Shown here in pieces: positions 12,793 to 19,273 of a stretch of 20,252 bases of DNA. Source of the stretch: an uncultured Oscillospiraceae bacterium (GTDB lineage: Bacteria > Bacillota > Clostridia > Oscillospirales > Ruminococcaceae); the NCBI GenBank assembly GCA_900555435.1, contig USLH01000022.1, forward strand, positions 1 to 20,252. Direction: 5' to 3'. The notes below the pieces were generated by a model that made no database searches, was not told the origin of the DNA, and saw only the letters and a program-made list of their open reading frames with translations. Each line of letters opens with the position of its first letter. Within the stretch, counting starts at the first letter, position 1. The translations under genes and the position numbers were made by a program.

Positions 12793-14406
12793 CTATTTTT
12801 GGAAGGGCTGTTTGGCGAATGTGTTTCGGTATTCCCGGGGCGTGAGCTGCTCCAGTTTCTTGAAAAGATTAGCGAAGTAGGAAAAGTTTTGATAGCCTAC
12901 CTCCGAAGCAATCGCGCTGATGGAAAGGGAAGAATTAGCCAAAAGATTCTTTGCCATGGAAATGCGGTATTCGATGATGTAGTCCTTTAGAGGCGCGCCG
13001 GTTTCTTTTTTGAAAAGCCGGGTGAGGTATTCCGGATTCAGATGGACGAAGTCCGCAATTTCCTTGATAGACAATTCGGAGTTGTAGTGTTCGATCACAT
13101 ATTTTTTTGCACGGTTGACATAATCTTCCTCGGTTTCTTCGGCTTTCTGATTCTTATTCAGGGCATCGATTAGGAAATGTACGGCTTTCATCACTGCATC
13201 GATGGTGGAAAAGCTGTCCATGCAATCCTGGTAGGTGAAGTCTTTGGAAAAGATAGAGCTGACCTCGATGTTATTTTCGTAAAAATAAATCAAGCAAAGA
13301 TTGATGATTTGCTGATGGGTTCTTTTTAGAAGCTCTAAGCTGTTGGGCTTATCCAGAATATTGTGATCCAGGTAAAATCGAATTTCTTTTTCCAGCATGG
13401 AGGTTTGGCCGGTACGCAGTAAGGAAGCCCAGTATTTCTGATGGGTGGAACTGTCGGTATTGGCGGGCGGGTCTGCAGCTTCTGCGGCAGAGGTGTTAAA
13501 AATGCCGGATTTTTCCGAGACGTTATTGCCAATGTTTCTGTTTGCGTAGCGAATCTCCGTCAGGATATTCTTGTATTTCACCGGATTGGAGAAGTAGAGG
13601 GTGATGTTTTCGGTGTTCAGCCTTTCTTGCAAGGAAAGAAAAAAATCGTAAATGTGGTCCGCCTCAATGGGGCGGACCTCGCTGTTGTTGTCGATGACAA
13701 AGATCGAGAACATCCGAAATGGCGTCATAACGATAAAATGACTCAGCGACTCTATGGGGAAAAGGACGGGGATCGTGTCATTGATCGTTTTCATCAGGTA
13801 ACGCTGCGAAGGATAGCCAGGCTTCTTGCGCGTATACGCATGAACATCCACCCAAAAGAGGTGTACCAGGCTGTTTTCCGTAAAGGAATAACCGGCCTTG
13901 TTCAGGAGTTCCATGCTCTCTTCGATCTCATCGGTGGTCCCGACGTACAGATTTTCAATTGCCTTTGCCAGGAATTCATTGGGATTGCTTTTGAACAAAG
14001 CGCCGTATTCCATCAGCCTGCGGTTGTTGAAATTCAGGTTCCAGGCTTCCGCAGCCCGCTTTAGGGACTGAGCGATGGTTTCATAAATGGCGGGCTGCAC
14101 GATGAAGTCAAAACAGCCCAGTCGGAGACTGCTTTGGGCATAGGAAATTTTGGCGTAAGAAGTCATCACGATCCGAATAATGGTCGGGAAGTGCTGCTGC
14201 AGATACTCGTTTAGCTCGATTCCCGACTGTCCCGGCATCTCAATGTCCGTAACCAACACGCTGATGGCGTGCGTGTGGCAGATTTTTATGGCGTCTGCAG
14301 CGTTGGAAGCCGTAAAGACTTCGGAATAGCCCAGTGAGGCAAAATCGATTCCATGGAGCATGCCTTCCAATACACTGGTTTGATCATCTACCAGCAACAG
14401 GTTCAT
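12793..14406 (-). CDS. YesN-type response regulator with AraC-family DNA-binding domain
   Basis: The 537-residue protein has an N-terminal receiver (1-120): acidic D7-D8 in LLVDDQ, phosphoacceptor D54 in VLVTDIEMPG and T83/S84 in VMTSYAK. The usual lysine of the 'KP' motif is replaced by glutamine (DFIVQP, Q104). A middle region of about 300 residues is family-variable. The C-terminus (about 430-533) has two helix-turn-helix units: ELSIKEIADFVHLNPEYLTRLF and ISAIASEVGYQNFSYFANLF, with PREYR at the end. Such regulators act with YesM-type kinases to control carbohydrate-uptake genes. The start overlaps the kinase stop by four bases, so the two are translationally coupled. Likely targets are the divergent transporter, binding protein and hydrolase genes (inference). 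Confidence 0.93.
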   Translation of the reverse strand: MNLLLVDDQTSVLEGMLHGIDFASLGYSEVFTASNAADAIKICHTHAISVLVTDIEMPGQSGIELNEYLQQHFPTIIRIVMTSYAKISYAQSSLRLGCFDFIVQPAIYETIAQSLKRAAEAWNLNFNNRRLMEYGALFKSNPNEFLAKAIENLYVGTTDEIEESMELLNKAGYSFTENSLVHLFWVDVHAYTRKKPGYPSQRYLMKTINDTIPVLFPIESLSHFIVMTPFRMFSIFVIDNNSEVRPIEADHIYDFFLSLQERLNTENITLYFSNPVKYKNILTEIRYANRNIGNNVSEKSGIFNTSAAEAADPPANTDSSTHQKYWASLLRTGQTSMLEKEIRFYLDHNILDKPNSLELLKRTHQQIINLCLIYFYENNIEVSSIFSKDFTYQDCMDSFSTIDAVMKAVHFLIDALNKNQKAEETEEDYVNRAKKYVIEHYNSELSIKEIADFVHLNPEYLTRLFKKETGAPLKDYIIEYRISMAKNLLANSSLSISAIASEVGYQNFSYFANLFKKLEQLTPREYRNTFAKQPFQK

Positions 14407-16121
14407 TGCCGAGTTTCCTCCTTTCGGTCTAGTGGGATGGAAATGACGGAGCAGGCCCCGCCGGTCGGAAGATTGTAGAAGGCAAAGGTGTAGTTTTCGC
14501 CGTAGAGGATAGAGAGCCGATGCTTCAGGTTATTGATGCCCACATGGTTGTCATCAAAGGAATAGCTCACCCGCTGATTGATGGCGTTCAGTACATCTTC
14601 GGGATATCCGCTGCCGTTATCCTGCATATGGATACGCAGATATGCAGCATCATTTTCTGACACTGCGCTGATTTTTACGCTGAAGACCGCCATTCCCTTT
14701 TTTCCGGCATTGTATTTAAAGGAGTTTTCCAGGAAGCTCTGGATGATCAGAGGCGGTACGCAGGAGTCCTCCAGATTGTCCTCGACCTCAACATTCAGGA
14801 GAAAGATTTTCTCTGAATCCAGCGAGAGAATCTGGTAGTAGTCGTCGATTTCCCGGAGTTCATGGGAAAGGGGAACCGTGGAGATGTTATCGTGGAACAG
14901 GTATCGCAGATGGTTGGAGAATGCGATAATCATCAGCTTCATCTTATCGATCTGTCGGTTTTCCAGCATGCCGTAAAGGCTTTTCAGGCAGTTAATGAAA
15001 AAGTGCGATCGTGTTTGCAGCTGATAATACTGCAAAAGGGCGTGGGCTTTCACATCCTCCTCCATACGGCGGGCGGTTTCCAGATCGGAGATGGTTTTAG
15101 CAAGGGAGACCAGAGCTTTCTGCGTTTCCTGCACCTCAGCTATCCTGCTGAGCTTGGGGATGGAGTAATCGCGGGATTGTTCGATCTTCCTCGAGAAATC
15201 GGAAATCTCCATGACCGGGATAAGCAGCATTCGCTTGGAGATGGTGTAAAAAATGACAAAAATCAACGCCATCAGAACTAGGAAGACCGCTGCCATCAGG
15301 AAACGTTCGGAGGCCAGAAATACAAATTCTGAAAGCGGGGTGACAACGGCCACACCGGTTTGACATTCCTTGAGGAAATAGGAAAGCACCAGATTGCCGC
15401 CGCGCAGAACCAGATGGGAGCGGTCTGCACCGCTTTGTAAATCAGACAGTTGGATGTCGAGATTTTTCAGGGCGTCCTGGGAGCGAAGGATTTGGTCCGA
15501 TGAAAAGACGGTGACGATAGAATGAGCGGTAGGAGCGGGAATGGGATATTGCTCTGTGTATTTTTGCAGGCTGAACATCGTGCATAAGGTCGATCGCCCC
15601 CTTTGATTTTGCAGGATCAGATAGTCCTCATCCACAATCTTTTTATGGAACCATTGGCCGATGATGGCAGAATCCTCAGCAGCGTCCGTGCCGATTTGGT
15701 GATAGGCGGTCCGATAGAGCTGTAGCTTCTTTGTAGGAAGGAGAGAAGGGAGATAGTAGACGTCATCCTTTTGGGAATCGGCAATCATATTCACGCAGTA
15801 TTCATTATCGTGATAGTTGATGATCTGACGAAGGTGATAGAGAGGGGGCAGACGCTTGACATCAGAGGCGCTGTTGGTGGAAATCAAGGCAAAGTTGGGG
15901 TCAGAAGTGGCGATGGTTCGATTAAAGTCGCTTTCGACCTGCAGATCGGACGACAGCTTATCCATATAGCTTTGCATCGAGACGGAAAACTTGGACAGAG
16001 TCGATTTCGTCGAATAAAAGGACATGAAAATCGAATAAAGCAGCGAGACAATGCCGAAGATCAGGAGGACCATCCGGAAAACCCGACGGAGATATTTTTG
16101 TACGGAAAAGGGTTGCTGCAT
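14403..16121 (-). CDS. YesM-type membrane sensor histidine kinase
   Basis: The 572-residue protein has a membrane segment at about 15-35, an extracytoplasmic sensing region of about 235 residues and a second membrane segment at about 277-297. A HAMP-like linker is followed by the His_kinase domain with H373 in RSHFFINCLKSL. The ATPase domain has the N box SFLENSFKYN, the G1 motif DNGSGYPED and the G2-like HVGINNLKHRL. The layout is that of LytS/YesM kinases, which sense an external ligand or a binding protein. The H box usually reads NPHFLYN; here the proline before the histidine is serine. A consensus promoter lies at 16267-16294, with a leader of about 138 bases. Ligand unknown. Confidence 0.92.
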   Translation of the reverse strand: MQQPFSVQKYLRRVFRMVLLIFGIVSLLYSIFMSFYSTKSTLSKFSVSMQSYMDKLSSDLQVESDFNRTIATSDPNFALISTNSASDVKRLPPLYHLRQIINYHDNEYCVNMIADSQKDDVYYLPSLLPTKKLQLYRTAYHQIGTDAAEDSAIIGQWFHKKIVDEDYLILQNQRGRSTLCTMFSLQKYTEQYPIPAPTAHSIVTVFSSDQILRSQDALKNLDIQLSDLQSGADRSHLVLRGGNLVLSYFLKECQTGVAVVTPLSEFVFLASERFLMAAVFLVLMALIFVIFYTISKRMLLIPVMEISDFSRKIEQSRDYSIPKLSRIAEVQETQKALVSLAKTISDLETARRMEEDVKAHALLQYYQLQTRSHFFINCLKSLYGMLENRQIDKMKLMIIAFSNHLRYLFHDNISTVPLSHELREIDDYYQILSLDSEKIFLLNVEVEDNLEDSCVPPLIIQSFLENSFKYNAGKKGMAVFSVKISAVSENDAAYLRIHMQDNGSGYPEDVLNAINQRVSYSFDDNHVGINNLKHRLSILYGENYTFAFYNLPTGGACSVISIPLDRKEETRQ

Positions 16122-16168
16122 AGTTCAACCGACCTTCTTTTGGAGTGATGGGTAAGGAAAACAGGTCA

Positions 16169-16219
16169 AAATTACAACAATATAAATCGGAATTGTCATA
16201 GAATTCAGAGGTGTAATTT
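16169..16219. repeat. Inverted repeat in the kinase leader / divergent region
   Basis: AAATTACA (16169-16176) and TGTAATTT (16212-16219) are exact inverted copies of eight bases, 43 bases apart centre to centre, about four helical turns. It could be a paired operator or the base of an RNA stem in the kinase leader. Eight AT-rich bases may also be chance. Confidence 0.4.
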
Positions 16220-16245
16220 GGTAAAATCAAAAAGAGAATGGCAGA

Positions 16246-16274
16246 TTGCATGGTATTTTCATACTTATTATAGC
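16246..16274 (+). promoter_or_regulatory. Weak candidate promoter for the MFS gene, overlapping the kinase promoter
   Basis: TTGCAT (16246-16251), 17 bases, then TATAGC (16269-16274). The -10 lies within the same TATTATA bases as the kinase -10 on the other strand. The -10 has two mismatches, so the match is modest; activation by the response regulator would be consistent with a weak promoter. Confidence 0.35.
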
Positions 16275-16294
16275 AAATTCTGTCACATTGTCAA
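16267..16294 (-). promoter_or_regulatory. Near-perfect sigma-A promoter for the sensor kinase operon
   Basis: On the minus strand: TTGACA (16294-16289), a 16-base spacer ending TGC, and TATAAT (16272-16267). The TG one base before the -10 box is an extended -10 element. Both hexamers match consensus exactly. Transcription would start near 16260 and leave about 138 untranslated bases. Confidence 0.85.
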
Positions 16295-16336
16295 CTATTC
16301 GATTTTAGTGGGCTTTTTATGCAGGAGGGGTTGCAA

Positions 16337-17530
16337 TTGTTGAAGAAAAAAGAACCGCTTTGGACGCCGAAGTACGTGGTCGTTTTGCTAAACATGCTTT
16401 GTAATGGCATCGCCGGTATGATGACCTATCCCATTGTTGCAAAATACGCGCTGTCCATTGGAGCCGATTTGACGACGGCATCTGCCATTGCGGGGCTGAT
16501 GTCGTTGGTTTCTTTGGTGGTTTGTCCTTTCGCCGGCGTTCTCTGTGATAAATGGAATCGAAAGTATATCCTCATTGCGGCCAATCTCGGATATGGAATC
16601 GCTCTTGCACTGCATAGCGTTTGTGTGACCATTCCGTCCTTAATGGTCATTCGCATGATAACAGGAGCATTTTTTTCGGTTTGTACCGTAGCCAGCGTGG
16701 CATATGCATCGGCTTATATTCCCAAAAGCAGGATGGGAGAAGGCCTGGGATATTCAGGGCTATCTTCCATTCTTGCCCAGGCGCTGGGGCCGATGGTCGG
16801 AATGAAGCTTCAGGAGTTGGGCGGCTATTCGTTGACTTTTTTTGTAGCGGGGGGCTTTGCGTTTCTTTGCGTTTTCTTTCTTGCGATCCTGCCGTATTCG
16901 GCGGGGTATTCTATGGGGAAAACGCGGAAACGGATTCGCTTGAAGGATTTGTTCGCCGCCAAATTCACAATGTTCATGCTAATGGCATTTTTGTTTAGTT
17001 CTGCCGGCGGACTTATCAGCACTTATTTGGCGATTATTGGGGATTTGCGGCAGATTGCGGATATTACGGTATATTTCACCATTTTTTCCATCGTTTCCGT
17101 GGTCCTGCGGCCTGCCACCGGACGCCTTTTGGACACGCGCGGGATCTTTTGGCTGATCATCCCGGCTTTTCTGGGCTGCGGACTTTGTATGCTCTTTGTG
17201 GGGACGGGCAGAACTTTGGCCATGTTCCTGATTGCCGGTATTTTCGGAGCTTTTGGCCACGGCACCGGCCTTCCGTCCATTCAGGCGTATTGTGTAAAGA
17301 CGGTGGACGAGACATCCGCCGGAGTGGCGACCAGCACCATTATGATCGGTCAGAATGTTGCCAATGCCGTGGCGCCTGTGATCGGGTCGTTTTTTATCCG
17401 AGCCTTTGATTATGGGGCGACTTTTGCCGGAGCGGGCGGATTCATTTTTGCTGTAGGAATTCTTTTCACCTTGGTCCAGTGGAAAATAAACCAAAAATAT
17501 TCCGTGGAAGGTCAGAAAAACAATACTTGA
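16337..17530 (+). CDS. Major facilitator superfamily transporter
   Basis: About 397 residues with 12 predicted membrane segments. The loop after the second segment carries a motif A variant, GVLCDKWNRKYIL, and the mid-protein loop reads RIRLKDLFAAK. The stretch YIPKSRMGEGLGYSGLSSIL resembles sugar or drug efflux members of the superfamily; direction and substrate cannot be told. The start is TTG 16337 (or 16340): AGGAGGGG (16323-16330) ends just before it, whereas the ATG at 16319 lies upstream of that site and has none of its own. It is divergent from the sensor kinase and 115 bases before the binding-protein gene, with no clear terminator between, so it may be transcribed through. Confidence 0.9.
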   Translation: MLKKKEPLWTPKYVVVLLNMLCNGIAGMMTYPIVAKYALSIGADLTTASAIAGLMSLVSLVVCPFAGVLCDKWNRKYILIAANLGYGIALALHSVCVTIPSLMVIRMITGAFFSVCTVASVAYASAYIPKSRMGEGLGYSGLSSILAQALGPMVGMKLQELGGYSLTFFVAGGFAFLCVFFLAILPYSAGYSMGKTRKRIRLKDLFAAKFTMFMLMAFLFSSAGGLISTYLAIIGDLRQIADITVYFTIFSIVSVVLRPATGRLLDTRGIFWLIIPAFLGCGLCMLFVGTGRTLAMFLIAGIFGAFGHGTGLPSIQAYCVKTVDETSAGVATSTIMIGQNVANAVAPVIGSFFIRAFDYGATFAGAGGFIFAVGILFTLVQWKINQKYSVEGQKNNT

Positions 17531-17578
17531 TGTCAAGAAACAGGTAGTTTTGTTGTCGAAAAACCAATACAATAAAAG

Positions 17579-17608
17579 TACAAAACGTCAGTATTCTACA
17601 AAAAACGT
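17579..17608 (+). promoter_or_regulatory. Tandem direct repeat, candidate operator for the YesN-type regulator
   Basis: TACAAAACGT (17579-17588) and TACAAAAAACGT (17597-17608) lie in tandem with starts 18 and ends 20 bases apart, 38-67 bases before the binding-protein start. AraC-family proteins commonly bind direct repeats about two helical turns apart. A TACAAT -10-like box (17568-17573) without a good -35 lies just upstream. Assignment to this regulator is inference. Confidence 0.4.
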
Positions 17609-17645
17609 GGAATATGGCGAATAAATTTATGGAGAGTGATATTGA

Positions 17646-19208
17646 ATGAAACGCATCCTTTCTGTCTTGCTTTCCTGCGTACTTGTTCTTTCCCTCGTTG
17701 CCTGCGGCAACGGCAGAGCACAATCCGGAGACGCAAGCAACACTGCAAGCACGGGCCAGACGGGGGAGAGCACCAGCGGCAGTTCAAAGACCGATGGCGA
17801 CTATCCTGTTATCCGCATCAACGAAACGGCCTTCTACGGCGAGCCTCCTGCCAACGGCGAACGTATTCAGGAAGCGCTGAATGTTATTTTGCGGGAAAAG
17901 GCTCATGCGGAAATAGAGTTTGTCTATGTGCAGATGTCGAACCTGGCGACGCAGCTGAATTTGCTGCTCACAGGCGGCGATGACTCTCTCGATCTGCTCA
18001 GCGGCTTCTGGTATGCAGGCGTGAGCGAGCTGGTTGCTAACGGCCAGGTCCGGGAAATTGATGATCTGCTGGCCTCCAGCGGACAAGGCATTCAAGAAAT
18101 TTTTGAAGAGTATCCCGAGATCCTTCATTGCGGACGTATAAACGGCAAGCAGTATGGAATTCCTTCTGTTTGCGCCTGGACCTGCGAAAACTGCTATCTG
18201 GTTATGGAAGATATCGTCAAGAAAGCGAATATCGAGTTCCCGGAAAAGATTGCGAATCTGGATGAACTAACCCCATTGCTTCTTAAGCTGAAGGAGGCCA
18301 ACCCTGATAAGTACTTCATCGCCGGGTCCACTTCGCCCTACTGGATTCCCAAAACCATCGACTACCTGGGCGATAATAACTATCTGGGCGTTATCCTGGA
18401 TCCTGCCAACAGCACGAAAATCGAGAACTACTATGAGTCTGAGTACTTCCTCAATTTCCTGGAGAATGTGAAAATCTGGAAGGCAAACGACTTGATTTCT
18501 CCTGATCCGATGAGCAACAATACGGCAGTTCTGGGCAATCTGAGCAATAAGGTCACATATGGTATTACGGGTTATGACTACAACTTGAAGAATACCATTT
18601 ATGAGGCAGAGAAGCAGAACTCTTATGACGGTCCCATCGTGGGCACCCAGATTGGCGAGAAGTATCTGACCACTGCCAATGCCAGCACATACATGTGGTA
18701 TATTACCTCCTTCTGCAAAGAGCCCGAGGCGGCAATGCGCGTTCTGAATGTGCTTTACACCGATCCGGAGGCTGCCAATATTCTCATGAATGGTCTGGAA
18801 GGCGTGACCTATGTCAAGGACGAGAATGGACAGCTGAAATATCCCGAGGGCGTTACCAATCATCAGGAAGCGGGCTGGTTTGCCATGTACAATGCGGCTC
18901 GTCCCAACGGCTTCCTTTGCCCCACCTGGAATTATTCCAGACCGGACGCCTATGAACTGCTGAAGGAAGACAACGCCAAGGCAATCAAGTCCACAGCTTT
19001 GGGCTTTACCCCTGACCTTTCTGCGGTAGCAGACCAGTATGCAGCTTGCGCCAATGTTCTGGCGCAGTATTATGCCCCCATTGTCAATGCGGTGGTCGAT
19101 ATTGATGAAACGCTTCCTGTTTTCCAGCAGGCTCTCCGCGATGCCGGTATCGAGGATGTCATTACCGAGGAGCAGAGACAGTTTGACGCTTGGCGCGCCG
19201 CTAACTGA
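17646..19208 (+). CDS. Lipoprotein extracellular solute-binding protein, LplA/DUF3502 type
   Basis: The 520-residue protein begins with a lipoprotein signal peptide (MKRILSVLLSCVLVLSLVAC); LVAC at 17-20 is the lipobox, so C20 should be lipidated and anchor it to the outer face of the membrane. A Ser/Thr/Gly-rich linker to about residue 50 precedes the binding domain (YPVIRINETAFYGEPPANGE). The end, GIEDVITEEQRQFDAWRAAN, matches the DUF3502-like C-terminus of LplA-type ABC sugar-binding proteins. GGAGAG (17631-17636) precedes the start by nine bases. Binding proteins of this class are normally encoded next to two permeases and regulated by YesM/YesN pairs; here the regulators are present, but a serine hydrolase follows and no permease is visible. 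Ligand unknown, oligosaccharide most likely. Confidence 0.9.
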   Translation: MKRILSVLLSCVLVLSLVACGNGRAQSGDASNTASTGQTGESTSGSSKTDGDYPVIRINETAFYGEPPANGERIQEALNVILREKAHAEIEFVYVQMSNLATQLNLLLTGGDDSLDLLSGFWYAGVSELVANGQVREIDDLLASSGQGIQEIFEEYPEILHCGRINGKQYGIPSVCAWTCENCYLVMEDIVKKANIEFPEKIANLDELTPLLLKLKEANPDKYFIAGSTSPYWIPKTIDYLGDNNYLGVILDPANSTKIENYYESEYFLNFLENVKIWKANDLISPDPMSNNTAVLGNLSNKVTYGITGYDYNLKNTIYEAEKQNSYDGPIVGTQIGEKYLTTANASTYMWYITSFCKEPEAAMRVLNVLYTDPEAANILMNGLEGVTYVKDENGQLKYPEGVTNHQEAGWFAMYNAARPNGFLCPTWNYSRPDAYELLKEDNAKAIKSTALGFTPDLSAVADQYAACANVLAQYYAPIVNAVVDIDETLPVFQQALRDAGIEDVITEEQRQFDAWRAAN

Positions 19209-19218
19209 TTGAGGAACC

Positions 19219-19245
19219 GGGAGGGGACTTGATCCGTCCCCTCTC
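19219..19245 (+). other. Intercistronic stem-loop after the binding-protein gene
   Basis: GAGGGGAC (19221-19228), loop TTGATCC, and GTCCCCTC (19236-19243), extendable by a G-U and a G-C pair to 19219/19245. No T run follows, so complete termination is unlikely. Such stems after binding-protein genes often protect the upstream message and lower expression of the downstream gene. Confidence 0.6.
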
Positions 19246-19273
19246 CTATTTGTGCCGATATATGGAGAAAACG

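Noticed and set aside
17526..17537. Palindrome CTTGA-TG-TCAAG at the end of the MFS gene
   Set aside because: Five-base arms are within chance expectation and there is no T run for a terminator.
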